Below, piece by piece: positions 9,621 through 17,227 of a stretch of 64,000 nt of DNA. The stretch is from a virus, in IMG/VR virus record IMGVR_UViG_3300044710_000053, positions 1 to 64,000 of that record; one strand, given 5' to 3'. Positions within the stretch are counted from its first letter, which is position 1; each line of letters starts with the position of its first letter. The position numbers and the translations under genes are program-made. Below the pieces are notes generated by a model. The model searched no databases. It was not told the DNA's origin and saw nothing but the letters and a program-made list of their open reading frames with translations.

Positions 9621-10156
9621 CTCAGCTTCTCCCGCAGCCACGACCGCGCCTCTTTCAATCGACCGGCAACCTCTTCGGGCGTAATCTCGTAAGTTTGCGC
9701 CAGTTCCTTGAGCGTCTTGGGGCGGCCGCAGATACCGTAGTGCCAGCGCACGATGCCCCGCAATCGCCGCGGCAGCCTAGCGATGCTCCGATGCAGCCGC
9801 GCGACTTCTAGCAGGCTGCCAAGTTTGCCGGGTTGCGGCAACTCCTCGGCCGTTCCCAAGAGCATCGTCGAGAGCGCGCTGTGGGCCTTGGGATGCGTGG
9901 CGGCTTGCATGACGCGGCGGCTGATGCAGACCACCGCGCGACTGCGGAATCGTTCTGGGGGCGGTTGATGCTGCCGGGCGGCTTCCACAAGCGCCAGGTT
10001 GGCCTCAGAGACCGGATCAAAGCACGGACGCCCTAGCCACGGGTGGCGGCGCACAAGTCGGCCGACGATCAATTCCGGCAGATGGGCATGATCGGCGGCA
10101 AGCTGCTGCTGCTCTGGCGTGAGCGCTCGCGGATTCGGCTGCTGGGTTGCGATCAC
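9617..10156 (-). CDS. sigma-70-like / sigma region 4-type transcription regulator, 179 aa
   Basis: Starts at GTG (GTGA overlaps the stop of the upstream gene). The N-terminal half (LPELIVGRLVRRHPWL...) looks like a degenerate sigma region 2. The C-terminal 60 residues form a sigma region 4-type HTH: IARLPRRLRGIVRWHYG, then TLKELAQTYEITPEEV and a recognition helix AGRLKEARSWLREKL. It is short compared with host sigma factors, and resembles ECF-like or phage late regulators. It is the last gene of the leftward cargo chain and could redirect host RNA polymerase; no cognate promoter set is evident. Confidence 0.7.
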   Translation of the reverse strand: MIATQQPNPRALTPEQQQLAADHAHLPELIVGRLVRRHPWLGRPCFDPVSEANLALVEAARQHQPPPERFRSRAVVCISRRVMQAATHPKAHSALSTMLLGTAEELPQPGKLGSLLEVARLHRSIARLPRRLRGIVRWHYGICGRPKTLKELAQTYEITPEEVAGRLKEARSWLREKLS

Positions 10157-10293
10157 TTCGCTCCCTTCGGCGGCTTGCCGGTAGCCAGGGCCAAACCTGT
10201 TTTCGACTGCGCAATCTTGGCGGCCGTCGCGGGGTCTTTGCCGGCGCGACGCAGAGCCTTGTAAATTCGGTCCACGCTGGTTCCTTCGGGCAT
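10153..10293 (-). CDS. small basic protein, 46 aa
   Basis: Begins MPEGTSVDRIYKALRR and ends GKPPKGAK; stop overlaps the GTG of the sigma-like gene. The pattern VDRxYKALRRxGK...AAKIAQSKTGLALATGK matches short conserved segments (about 40 residues) found in many phage and bacterial proteins, of unknown function. Highly basic (many Lys and Arg), so nucleic-acid contact is possible. Confidence 0.65.
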   Translation of the reverse strand: MPEGTSVDRIYKALRRAGKDPATAAKIAQSKTGLALATGKPPKGAK

Positions 10294-10319
10294 CGTCTAA
10301 ACCCTCTGTGTCGAAGTTC

Positions 10320-10484
10320 TTACGGCGTCCGGTTCCAATTTCCCAGTCCGAAGCCTCCGGTTAAGAAGGCCAACGTCATGCAAAACAGGCCCCAAATCAT
10401 CGGATTGGGGACGAATGTTGCGCCGGCTCCGGCGAGCAGAAAAATGATCGCCGCCAACACCATGAACAAAGTTCCAACTGACAT
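10320..10484 (-). CDS. small membrane protein with two helices, 54 aa
   Basis: Starts MSVGTLFMVLAAII behind AAAGGG. Two hydrophobic helices (about 4-22 and 28-46) with a short NP turn, then a polar tail NWNRTP. A competing overlapping frame (10297-10491) has no membrane pattern and no RBS and was rejected. It belongs to a cluster of small membrane proteins in this cargo region. Function unknown. Confidence 0.7.
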   Translation of the reverse strand: MSVGTLFMVLAAIIFLLAGAGATFVPNPMIWGLFCMTLAFLTGGFGLGNWNRTP

Positions 10485-10504
10485 AAGGCACCCTTTCGAG
10501 TTGA

Positions 10505-10744
10505 TTACAACTGCCCTCTCATTTTGCCCGCATGGTTTTCGTGCTTCGCGGTCGCGTCGTGCTGCATCCGCTCATCGACCGCGAGCTTAGCCAAGTTCAG
10601 CATGGCCTCTTGCCGGCTGAGCGTCTGTTCTTGCCGGTCGATCATTTCCTCGGCGCGGAAGTCGAGCAAAATCAGCAGCCCGGCGATGGTGAGCAGCAGC
10701 ACCACCACAAGCCCAAGCAAGACTAATGCGATAATCCATTCCAT
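10505..10744 (-). CDS. single-pass membrane protein with helical tail, 79 aa
   Basis: One strongly hydrophobic N-terminal helix (residues 3-28, LVLLGLVVVLLL) followed by a charged helix rich in Glu, Gln, Arg and His. The layout resembles i-spanins or membrane anchors of phage accessory proteins. It is 8 nt upstream of no obvious partner lysis gene, so the function stays open. Confidence 0.7.
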   Translation of the reverse strand: MEWIIALVLLGLVVVLLLTIAGLLILLDFRAEEMIDRQEQTLSRQEAMLNLAKLAVDERMQHDATAKHENHAGKMRGQL

Positions 10745-10751
10745 GCGCCTC

Positions 10752-11330
10752 TCACTGCTCGCCTGGGTCCGCTTGCTTTTCTTTCTCCGACTTCACTCCG
10801 GCGTTGAACGCCACTTCTTTCACCGACTCAAGAAGTTCTCCAAGCCGTCCGTCGATGCTGATGTTGAGCGTCTTAAGTTGATCCTCGATCCTCAGACCCA
10901 ACTGCTTGGATACCTTCTCGGCCAACTCGCGCGCCACTTTTTCGGCCAAGTCGTGGGTCGCCTTCTCGGCCGCGCGACGGTTCACGGTTTCGATGCTTTC
11001 GCGCGTCTTGTCCGCTTCCGATTCCACGCTCTCCTTCAATTCGACCGTCTGTTTTTTGAGGGCGACTTGGCCGCGCACATCCGACTCGATCTTGCGCTTC
11101 CATTCGGCCTCGCGTTCCGTTTTTGTGATTTCTTCATCATGGTTTTTCAACCACCGCCGGATGCGCTGAGAGAGAGAATCGACGATAGCAATAAGGCCGC
11201 CGCCGGCCAGTATCCATTCCAACAGCCCCCAATTCTCGGCCGCGCCCAGCAGCAATACCGATGCAGCAGCCAGCAACGGCAGCAAGAGCCAGCGGGGAGC
11301 TAAAATCAGGGCCGCGGGTTTCCAAAGCAT
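10752..11330 (-). CDS. membrane-anchored coiled-coil protein, 192 aa
   Basis: The start at 11330 (MLWKPAALILAPRW) is preferred because AAGGA precedes it; the longer frame from 11531 overlaps two other genes. Two hydrophobic helices (about 12-30 and 36-55) are followed by a long charged helix with heptad-like spacing (about 60-165) and a short C-terminal helix with acidic tail. Typical of a membrane-tethered coiled coil. No family is recognised. Confidence 0.7.
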   Translation of the reverse strand: MLWKPAALILAPRWLLLPLLAAASVLLLGAAENWGLLEWILAGGGLIAIVDSLSQRIRRWLKNHDEEITKTEREAEWKRKIESDVRGQVALKKQTVELKESVESEADKTRESIETVNRRAAEKATHDLAEKVARELAEKVSKQLGLRIEDQLKTLNISIDGRLGELLESVKEVAFNAGVKSEKEKQADPGEQ

Positions 11331-11338
11331 CACGATCC

Positions 11339-11497
11339 TTAGATTCGACCTAGGAGAAGTAGCACCACCAAAATGACGACGATCAAACCAATGCCGCCGC
11401 TCGGACCCCAACCCCAGTCCTGAGAGTGATTCCACATCGGAGCGCCGCCAAACGCGCCCAAGAGCAGCAGAATAATCAAGATCGTGACGATGTTCAT
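11339..11497 (-). CDS. DUF3309-type small membrane protein, 52 aa
   Basis: MNIVTILIILLLLGAF, a W-x4-W-GWGPSGG turn and a second hydrophobic helix ending LLLLGRI match the pattern of DUF3309 proteins as I know them: two helices linked by a Trp/Gly-rich loop, found widely in bacteria with unknown function. Its ATG overlaps the stop of the Cys-rich gene upstream. Finding it in a phage is unusual and suggests transfer from a host. Confidence 0.75.
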   Translation of the reverse strand: MNIVTILIILLLLGAFGGAPMWNHSQDWGWGPSGGIGLIVVILVVLLLLGRI

Positions 11498-11691
11498 TGC
11501 TCATTCCCGTAGATCGGATAATCGTCTCCACGGTCGTGCGGGATGTTCCCTTGGCCGATCATCAGTGCTTCAAGCCGCTTCCGCCGACATTCGTTGCAGC
11601 GATAAAAGCCGTCGCTGCAACAGTTGGGGTCCGCGCGCCGATCAAGCGAGCGGCAGTTCTTGTCCTCACAACTTCTAACTTGGCCGTCCAT
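11494..11691 (-). CDS. Cys-rich putative zinc-binding protein, 65 aa
   Basis: Five Cys (CEDKNC, CC, CNEC) with the CNEC pair near residue 32-35 and basic neighbours (RRKR) suggest a small zinc finger. The stop overlaps the next ATG (ATGA). Reads as soluble, with a DYPIYGNEQ tail. Function unknown; one of several small zinc ribbons in this region. Confidence 0.65.
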   Translation of the reverse strand: MDGQVRSCEDKNCRSLDRRADPNCCSDGFYRCNECRRKRLEALMIGQGNIPHDRGDDYPIYGNEQ

Positions 11692-11699
11692 GTTGGCGC

Positions 11700-11852
11700 C
11701 TATCTCTTGGCCCGCTTACGGCCATTGCGGTGTCCGCACACTGGGCACTTGTGCCACTCGCCGACTAATTGTGCATCGCAGCCACCGCACCAAAAACGCC
11801 CTTTCTTTGGCTGACGAGTTACTTCGCGGTTTCTCTGCCAAGGCTCACGCAT
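11700..11852 (-). CDS. zinc-ribbon protein, 50 aa
   Basis: Two Cys pairs, CGGC (22-25) and CPVCGH (36-41), form a classic four-Cys zinc ribbon, followed by a basic tail NGRKRAKR. The start is ATG at 11852; the RBS is weak (GAGA). Probably a nucleic-acid- or protein-binding adaptor. The frame is too short for standard calling but the Cys spacing is convincing. Confidence 0.65.
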   Translation of the reverse strand: MREPWQRNREVTRQPKKGRFWCGGCDAQLVGEWHKCPVCGHRNGRKRAKR

Positions 11853-11953
11853 CGCACGTTCTCAAAAACCCGACGCGACGGGGTACGGATTCGTCGCGCC
11901 GGGTCTGGGTATCAGTCGGCCGATACGACGAGTGCCTGCCGACTGTGTAGGGC

Positions 11954-12343
11954 TCAATAACCTCTCCGACCGAGCCGCAAGCCAGCGCGGAAGCCGAGTC
12001 TCGGAACGCCAAATCCGACGCCGCGGAATCCAAAAGCGCGGAAGCCGAAGCCACCATAGCCCACCGCGAACGGCGAAGCGTAAAACGGCGTAGCGACAGC
12101 GAACGGTACGGCGTAGGTCTGAACGAGCGGAGCAACGGCATAGCTCTGGACTACCTGCGGCTGGACGTATTGGACCTGGGGAACCACGGCAGCCGCTTGA
12201 GCGCAGTTGCACGCTACACCGACGTTGGGGTCGGCCATGACGGATGGGGCGACGGCGATTGCGCCTACGGAAACGCCACACGCTTGCACGCTGCTGGCGA
12301 CGAGCAGCACGGCGACAATCAGGATGGAAACGACGAATCGCAC
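11954..12343 (-). CDS. exported Ala/Val/Phe-rich low-complexity protein, 129 aa
   Basis: The GTG start at 12343 is chosen since a perfect GGAGG lies 6 nt upstream; the longer frame to 12397 has none. A signal peptide (RFVVSILIVAVLLVASSVQACG) may be processed at the Cys as a lipoprotein. The mature part has PQVQYVQPQVVQSYAVAP-like repeats, then Gly/Phe-rich repeats (GFGFRAFGFRG). Such proteins are common small exported proteins of planctomycetes; function unknown. Confidence 0.7.
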   Translation of the reverse strand: MRFVVSILIVAVLLVASSVQACGVSVGAIAVAPSVMADPNVGVACNCAQAAAVVPQVQYVQPQVVQSYAVAPLVQTYAVPFAVATPFYASPFAVGYGGFGFRAFGFRGVGFGVPRLGFRAGLRLGRRGY

Positions 12344-12393
12344 GGGACACCTCCAATTACTAATTTGGGAGAAAATGGTACAAAACTGGTAAA

Positions 12394-12717
12394 TCAACTT
12401 GTGGCTGGCGGCATCGCAGCCGTCAAGGTTTGGGTCAGAGCGGGCAGTGCGGCGTCATCGGCCGAAGCTGCGGCAAGTTGATCTTGTGACGCTTTCAGTT
12501 CTGCGGCTGACGCTGCCAGTGCCGCCTGGTCGGCCTTGAGTTGGGCAGCCGCATTGTTCACGGCCGTTGTAAGAGCATCGAGATTCGGGGTGGACATTGG
12601 ACGGTTCCTTATCAGGATGGTGAGTTGGAGAACGAGTATCAGGGCCAGCGCCGCGCCGAACGCGACGAGCGCCCAGAGCGGCACGGCAACGGGCGAATTA
12701 AGCCAGGGGGCGGTCAT
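12394..12717 (-). CDS. membrane-anchored Ala-rich coiled-coil protein, 107 aa
   Basis: One transmembrane helix (about 12-36, LVAFGAALALILVLQL) followed by RNR and a long Ala/Gln/Leu helix with heptad spacing (about 45-95). ATG overlaps the stop of the haem protein gene upstream. The topology resembles phage spanin inner-membrane subunits, but the Ala content and neighbours do not prove lysis. An internal Met (MSTPNLDAL) could yield a soluble form. Confidence 0.65.
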   Translation of the reverse strand: MTAPWLNSPVAVPLWALVAFGAALALILVLQLTILIRNRPMSTPNLDALTTAVNNAAAQLKADQAALAASAAELKASQDQLAAASADDAALPALTQTLTAAMPPATS

Positions 12718-13370
12718 GGTCCGGTCAGTTCGAGGATGATCTTGGCGGCCTGCTGGGGATCGGACAGCGGCGCACCCTTGGGCATCGTTCCCTGAATCAG
12801 CGCCTTGGTACAGGCCAGCCGCTGCTCAGCCGTGAGCGGTTGGCGCATGTCAATGGCGGCCGTGGCCTTGGCAGACTGGCCGGCATGACACTTCACGCAG
12901 CTCGCCTCGTTGAATTGTATACCGGCCGCTCGCGGTATGGGTTGCGGCACGTTCGCCGGTGGTGCCGGCGTCGGCTGTGGCGGCACGATGGGCGCGGGAG
13001 TTGGTTGCGGCTGAATCGGGTCCGATGGCGGTGGCGGCATCGGTGGCGGACCCTGGGGAGTTGTCTGCTGCCCCGTCTGCGGCGCATTTGGCAGTGTCGG
13101 TATCGGCTGGTTGTTCGCCTGGTTGATCGCTGCGTACACGCTCTGGCCGACAGCTTGCCCTAGCGCGTTGTAGTCGATTGTCGGGGCCGGCGGAACGTTG
13201 ACGACAACTTGCGGTGGCGGGGACCAGTAGTAGGACGTGGGCGAGAACTCCGCGACGGGGATTCCCACGGCCACAGCGACCGGCGTTTGCACGAAGCAAG
13301 AGACGCCACAGCGGGCGTGCACCGTAGAGGCGATTAGCAAGATCAAACAGGCAAGAAAGGCTCGTTTCAT
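12714..13370 (-). CDS. exported c-type cytochrome-domain protein, 218 aa
   Basis: Signal peptide (MKRAFLACLILLIASTVHA), a long Pro/Gln-rich linker (about 100-148), then a C-terminal cytochrome c-like domain. C158-V-K-C-H162 is the covalent haem motif and M196 in GTMPKG is a likely distal ligand, as in class I cytochromes c. It would carry one haem in the periplasm after host Ccm maturation. It neighbours a second CXXCH protein. A redox protein in a phage is exceptional; host origin is likely. Confidence 0.8.
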   Translation of the reverse strand: MKRAFLACLILLIASTVHARCGVSCFVQTPVAVAVGIPVAEFSPTSYYWSPPPQVVVNVPPAPTIDYNALGQAVGQSVYAAINQANNQPIPTLPNAPQTGQQTTPQGPPPMPPPPSDPIQPQPTPAPIVPPQPTPAPPANVPQPIPRAAGIQFNEASCVKCHAGQSAKATAAIDMRQPLTAEQRLACTKALIQGTMPKGAPLSDPQQAAKIILELTGP

Positions 13371-13389
13371 GGCGTTTTCCCGTCGTGCA

Positions 13390-14880
13390 CTAAGGCTTGT
13401 GCCCTTCCAACACCGGATGGGCGTTTCGATACTGGATCAATTTTCCGAACAACTCCGGCACGCTCGGCTCGTAACTCCCCCGCGCCACGGCGTTCCCTTC
13501 CCCCAGAGACGCGAGAATTTCGTCCGTCGTACCGTCTATGACCAGCGGCAGTTCCTTGCTCGACACACCAAGCTCCTGCGCTACGGCTTCCGGCGTCACT
13601 GCCTCTTGATAGGTCTTGAGCACGCTACGCAATGCCGCCGCGGCCTGGATGGTTGTGCAGCCGCAAGCACGCGCCACAGCAAGCTCGTGAGTTTCACGGT
13701 CGAATTTTACTTGCCTCTGTAAACGTGGATCATCGTAGAACTCCAAGGTCCGGCGAATCAGCGCTGGGTCGTAACTCGACAGGAACGCTTGTCCGCGCTT
13801 CGTGTGTAGCAGCGATTGCTCGGCGTCGGTGAAACTGTTAAGGCCGCTCTCGGCGGTATGGCAGCGATAGCACGACGCGCCGGCGAGTACCTGCTGCTGG
13901 GGCAAGTTGTCATCCTTCGCGGCCGTGTCGTTGGCGATGTTGGGATCCACGGCGTCGAGTCGATTCCCCTGGTTGTCGAATACGGCGACGGCCCAAAATC
14001 CGTTCTTCTGCATCCCAAACACTTCTGACGCATCAAACAACGTGGCGAACTTGTCCACAGTAATCGGCCGGCGAACCGGGTCATGCCGTGCGTCGGCCTG
14101 CTTCGTGTCGAGCGTGACCCAATAGCCGCCCAGCGGGCCTTGCGAGAAGGCAATCCGGCGCGGCTTGAGAGTGAAGGCTGACACGACTAAGTTCGCTCCT
14201 AGATCGGCTTCCAATTGGTTGATGATGCTCTGGTCAAGTCCAAGGGACTTTTGGAATTCGGTTTGCGTCTTACCGATACCTGCAAATTGGTAGTACGCAG
14301 CCGGTGAAAGTGTCGCACTGACAAATGCATCCGCCCGCAGCACCGCTCCATGTGGTAAAGTTCCGGTCAGGTTTCTCAGGCTCGCATCCGCCGGCAGTGG
14401 CAACCAGCCCCCCGCCACCGAAACCGTTACCACCTTGCCGCCCTGAATCTCCTCGTGTGGCAGGTTGAAGTAAAAGTCCGCGTCCGTCAGCTTGTTCCAC
14501 TGGGCCGTCCATTGGGCAAACTCCTCACTCGTGCGCACATAGTTGCTCACGTCGATCCGCAGCAGCGTCGGCGTCACCTGCGTTACCCGGCTGATCTGCC
14601 GCACTCTCGATACCGCATTGACGCAATAGTTCACCGCGATTAACGGGTCGGCTTGATGGTCGAAGTCCGTCCGCACGCCGGACAGGCTCAGGTAGCGGGC
14701 CTGTAACGCGCTCGCTCCCAACTTTTCCGCGTCCGCCCGAGCCGCCTCAACATCGGCATACGGTGTTTGTGCATAGCTCTCGCGTCCGATGCAAACCAGC
14801 AGCACAAGCCGCGCCGCGAGCCAGCGGTCGAAGGCGACTCCCGCCAGAAAACTTGCGATGATGGCTATGGCAATCAGCAT
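13390..14880 (-). CDS. exported monohaem CXXCH protein, 496 aa
   Basis: Signal anchor at the N-terminus (LIAIAIIASFLAGVAF), a large middle region of mixed strands, and a haem motif C337-Y-R-C-H341 (GASCYRCHTAE). The segment around and after it is helical, consistent with a cytochrome-like domain embedded in a larger protein. I do not recognise the whole family; it resembles multi-domain planctomycete cytochrome proteins. Located 19 nt upstream of the smaller haem protein in one operon, so the two may pass electrons or act together. No stop or frameshift interrupts it. Confidence 0.75.
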   Translation of the reverse strand: MLIAIAIIASFLAGVAFDRWLAARLVLLVCIGRESYAQTPYADVEAARADAEKLGASALQARYLSLSGVRTDFDHQADPLIAVNYCVNAVSRVRQISRVTQVTPTLLRIDVSNYVRTSEEFAQWTAQWNKLTDADFYFNLPHEEIQGGKVVTVSVAGGWLPLPADASLRNLTGTLPHGAVLRADAFVSATLSPAAYYQFAGIGKTQTEFQKSLGLDQSIINQLEADLGANLVVSAFTLKPRRIAFSQGPLGGYWVTLDTKQADARHDPVRRPITVDKFATLFDASEVFGMQKNGFWAVAVFDNQGNRLDAVDPNIANDTAAKDDNLPQQQVLAGASCYRCHTAESGLNSFTDAEQSLLHTKRGQAFLSSYDPALIRRTLEFYDDPRLQRQVKFDRETHELAVARACGCTTIQAAAALRSVLKTYQEAVTPEAVAQELGVSSKELPLVIDGTTDEILASLGEGNAVARGSYEPSVPELFGKLIQYRNAHPVLEGHKP

Positions 14881-14901
14881 GGTCAGTTATCCGCGAGCGA
14901 T

Positions 14902-15069
14902 TTAAGCACAGTCCGGCGCATCATGTTTGGGTGGCTCAGAGGTTTCGTCGCCGGGCTCAGTTTCTAGCGATTCTCCACCGCAGCGCGGGCAAAAATCATT
15001 CGGCGGACTGTCGCCGTCGTAGTGCCAAATAACGTCGTAGCGCAGGTCGCAATCTTGGCAGACGAGCAT
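14902..15069 (-). CDS. zinc-ribbon protein, 55 aa
   Basis: CQDC (4-7) and CPRC (27-30) form a four-Cys zinc ribbon; the C-terminal half is acidic (ETEPGDETSEPPKHD). Start overlaps the stop of the next gene upstream (TAATG). Small zinc ribbons with acidic tails are common in phages; function unknown. Confidence 0.65.
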   Translation of the reverse strand: MLVCQDCDLRYDVIWHYDGDSPPNDFCPRCGGESLETEPGDETSEPPKHDAPDCA

Positions 15070-15230
15070 TATTCCACCTTGCGGATCAAGCGTCCGCCGT
15101 CAAGATCATCGTGAAAGTAATAGCCGTCTGGAACGCCATATTCAGCCGATTCATTTTCCGGCAGCGTGAAGCAAAGCTCATCCCCGCGCAGTAGCACCGT
15201 CTTTTCGTCGGTCGGTTCGTCATCGGTCAT
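15069..15230 (-). CDS. small acidic protein, 53 aa
   Basis: Begins MTDDEPTDEKTVLL and contains GVPDGYYFHDDLDGG; rich in Asp and Glu with no Cys pair. Coupled by TAATG to the zinc ribbon downstream. No family recognised. Confidence 0.6.
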   Translation of the reverse strand: MTDDEPTDEKTVLLRGDELCFTLPENESAEYGVPDGYYFHDDLDGGRLIRKVE

Positions 15231-15233
15231 GGC

Positions 15234-15308
15234 TCACCCCAGCAGCAATCGAAACAGCAGCGCCGCGGCATGGGCCAGAAACGCAAGGCTGTGAAAAAAG
15301 TTCCTCAT
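15234..15308 (-). CDS. 24-residue membrane peptide
   Basis: MRNFFHSLAFLAHAAALLF... is a single hydrophobic helix with one Arg at each side. A very good RBS (GGGAGGAAATCG) precedes the ATG, and its ATG overlaps the stop of the upstream gene, so translation is plausible despite the length. It ends 3 nt before the next gene. Could be a lysis or regulatory peptide. Confidence 0.5.
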   Translation of the reverse strand: MRNFFHSLAFLAHAAALLFRLLLG

Positions 15309-15481
15309 TCGATTTCCTCCCACTCCCCGTCCGCCATTTCATCCAAGCGATACAACGAAGGCCAACCGTTGTCCCAATAGCCGTACTTCTGATCTTCGTA
15401 GAACGTCAGCCGCGAGCCCTTCGCGGCCGGACCAGGAATCCCTCCAAGGTAACGGAAACGGCGGCGAGTAATGGTCGTCAT
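15305..15481 (-). CDS. small protein, 58 aa
   Basis: MTTITRRRFRYLGG, then YEDQKYGYWDNGWPSLY and an acidic end DGEWEEIE. The aromatic/acidic second half carries a WDNGW core; no Cys. Coupled by ATGA at both ends to its neighbours. Not recognised. Confidence 0.6.
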   Translation of the reverse strand: MTTITRRRFRYLGGIPGPAAKGSRLTFYEDQKYGYWDNGWPSLYRLDEMADGEWEEIE

Positions 15482-15792
15482 CGAAATTTGACCCCCGTAT
15501 GAAATTGCAGCGACTCACGCCAGGTCGCTAAATCAACTTGCTGTTCCTGATAGCGCCCGCTGGAATCAATCGCATCGTCATTGAAATACTCGGCGTGTCC
15601 GCGTTCGTTGATCCGCACTTCGGCGTGCCACGATGCGCTCGGCTGGTCTCCGTGCGGCTGGCCAGTATCTGAATCGTAGGACACACGTCGCCCGTCGTTT
15701 CCGCTGAACTGCGCCGAGCCGTCGGGCTTGCAATGCACGTCCCAACCGGGCGGTAACATCATCGCGCAGAGTAGGAGCAGGGCGGATTTCAT
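15478..15792 (-). CDS. exported small protein, 104 aa
   Basis: Signal peptide MKSALLLLCAMMLPPG, then a hydrophilic soluble body (FSGNDGRRVSYDSDTGQPHGD, HAEVRINERGHAEYF). One Cys in the mature part. ATGA coupling with the gene downstream. Its upstream neighbour stops at the base before its start. No enzyme motif is visible; it adds to the set of exported proteins in this cargo region. Confidence 0.7.
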   Translation of the reverse strand: MKSALLLLCAMMLPPGWDVHCKPDGSAQFSGNDGRRVSYDSDTGQPHGDQPSASWHAEVRINERGHAEYFNDDAIDSSGRYQEQQVDLATWRESLQFHTGVKFR

Positions 15793-16050
15793 TTAGAGAC
15801 GCATCCCCTTCAAAGCGGCATCCACTTTTTCGCGCCATTCGTCCTTGGGGAAAGCTCTGGCGTAAAGGAACGCAACCAATTCTCCGCTGTCGAAGCCGCC
15901 ACGGCAGTTGCCCTGCACGAGGGCCTCCTGCGGGCCACACACTTTGCAGTAGACCTCATACGCAGCCATGTAAACTTCTTTCGGCACCCGACAAGGCTCG
16001 CGAGCTAGCAAGTGCGATTTCTGAATCGGCATTGTTTCCGGTTCGTTCAC
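15793..16050 (-). CDS. hypothetical protein, 85 aa
   Basis: Soluble, with three Cys (CRVP, CKVCG) and helical C-terminus (SGELVAFLYARAFPKDEWREKVDAAL). The CKVC pair could bind zinc with a distal Cys. Its start overlaps the stop of the nuclease gene (ATGA). Family not recognised. Confidence 0.65.
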   Translation of the reverse strand: MNEPETMPIQKSHLLAREPCRVPKEVYMAAYEVYCKVCGPQEALVQGNCRGGFDSGELVAFLYARAFPKDEWREKVDAALKGMRL

Positions 16051-16838
16051 TTGATCCCCTCCGGCGCAAGCTCCCAGAGCTTCAGGCCGCTATCCGTTTC
16101 CAATTTCTTGAGCGGCACGCGGAACTCGTCCGGTGTGCTATCGGCCGGCGGCTTTTCGTTCGGCGCTTCCCAAGAGACGATCTTCGTAGGCTTGCCGCCC
16201 TTGACAATCAACTCGCTCTTGGCATAGTCCGCTGGTATCTGGACCTTGTGCGGGCCGATGGTCTTGGGATGCGCGGAGTAGATCGGGAAAGTGATAACCC
16301 AAGCGGTCGAGCCATCGGCGACGTTCTCACGGCTTGTTCGCTCAACCTCCGCCCAGAGCCCGCGATTGAATGTCGGGTCTTGTGGGCAGGCGTTGGCAAA
16401 TATGAACGTGTCGGTCATTTCCTTTTGGGCATCTTCGGCCGGTGTCAAATGCCCGATGTCCCACCCGCTGCCGCGATAATCCGCCTCGTCCGCCGCGTAT
16501 CCCGTCTGCTTATCGACCTTGAAACTCCCCGCTCGCTTGACGCTCTTGAGCGGCCCGTGGAGAACCTCTAGCGACCATTCCGGGCGGCCGTCGAAACCTA
16601 AAACGAACTCGCCGAAGTCGTAGGCTGTTCCCTTGGGTAAGCCGTAGCGGCCAGTTTCGCTTAGTCGATGTTGCGCGGCGAACGTGGTTTGGCCGGGGAT
16701 TGGCGGCAGCGGTGGCATTTGCGCCAACTCGCGCACCGACAACGGGCGCAATCCGGGTGGCGGCGCGAACGCTGGCGGGCACGGCGCAGCGGCAACGCTG
16801 ACGCACAGCAGCAGCACTGTAAAGAGCAATCGCTTCAT
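16047..16838 (-). CDS. secreted DNA/RNA non-specific endonuclease, 263 aa
   Basis: Belongs to the beta-beta-alpha-metal (NUC/EndA) family, which hydrolyses DNA and RNA using Mg2+. A signal peptide (about 1-19) directs export. The catalytic signature reads D127-I-G-H130 where the family has DRGH; His130 is the general base. N149 (FIFANACPQD) and the FNRGLW motif (157-162) match the metal-binding Asn and the following helix. Arg to Ile in the DRGH box is an unusual change. Part of the cargo operon with exported haem proteins and a protease; may degrade nucleic acid outside the cytoplasm. Confidence 0.88.
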   Translation of the reverse strand: MKRLLFTVLLLCVSVAAAPCPPAFAPPPGLRPLSVRELAQMPPLPPIPGQTTFAAQHRLSETGRYGLPKGTAYDFGEFVLGFDGRPEWSLEVLHGPLKSVKRAGSFKVDKQTGYAADEADYRGSGWDIGHLTPAEDAQKEMTDTFIFANACPQDPTFNRGLWAEVERTSRENVADGSTAWVITFPIYSAHPKTIGPHKVQIPADYAKSELIVKGGKPTKIVSWEAPNEKPPADSTPDEFRVPLKKLETDSGLKLWELAPEGIK

Positions 16839-17164
16839 GGCACAACTTCGCCGTTGGTAATGTGGCCGTGCCAGTGGCCTGATTTGCTGGCATCAATCGA
16901 CGGTGTTACAGTCAGGTCCGTGATAAAAGCTGCTTTTGTATCTATCGGAACCGAGCCGGAAATTGACCATGCTTGTTCCGGCTTGCTCGGCACAACTTCC
17001 ATCTCGTACCGTTCTCCGCCAAATTCCTTCTGGAAAATTTCCCATTGTTTTTCGCGGCTCATCTCCACGTTCTTGCATGACAGAAGAATCTTCCGACAAT
17101 GCGGGCAGAGAAAGACGAACAGGTTCGGATGTATCCATCGCGGCTCCAGCTCTATTAGCTTCAC
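16835..17164 (-). CDS. DUF6527-type phage protein, 109 aa
   Basis: GTG start at 17164. The pattern LELEPRWIHPNLFVF-CPHC, then a C-terminal LTVTPSIDASKSGHWHG...NGEV matches small phage/bacterial DUF6527 proteins as I remember them, with a CPHC and HWH cluster that could bind zinc. Function unknown. Coupled by ATGA to the nuclease. Confidence 0.7.
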   Translation of the reverse strand: MKLIELEPRWIHPNLFVFLCPHCRKILLSCKNVEMSREKQWEIFQKEFGGERYEMEVVPSKPEQAWSISGSVPIDTKAAFITDLTVTPSIDASKSGHWHGHITNGEVVP

Positions 17165-17168
17165 GACC

Positions 17169-17225
17169 TTATCTCACGCTCGCAAGCAGCAGCAGGAGCA
17201 ACGGCAATAGGCGGCGGATGGTCAC
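17169..17225 (-). CDS. possible 18-residue hydrophobic peptide
   Basis: A GTG-started frame (VTIRRLLPLLLLLLASVR) fits between two coupled genes, and begins 3 nt after the upstream stop. It looks like a bare signal or membrane peptide. RBS support is weak, so it may be only spacer. Confidence 0.3.
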   Translation of the reverse strand: MTIRRLLPLLLLLLASVR

Positions 17226-17227
17226 GA

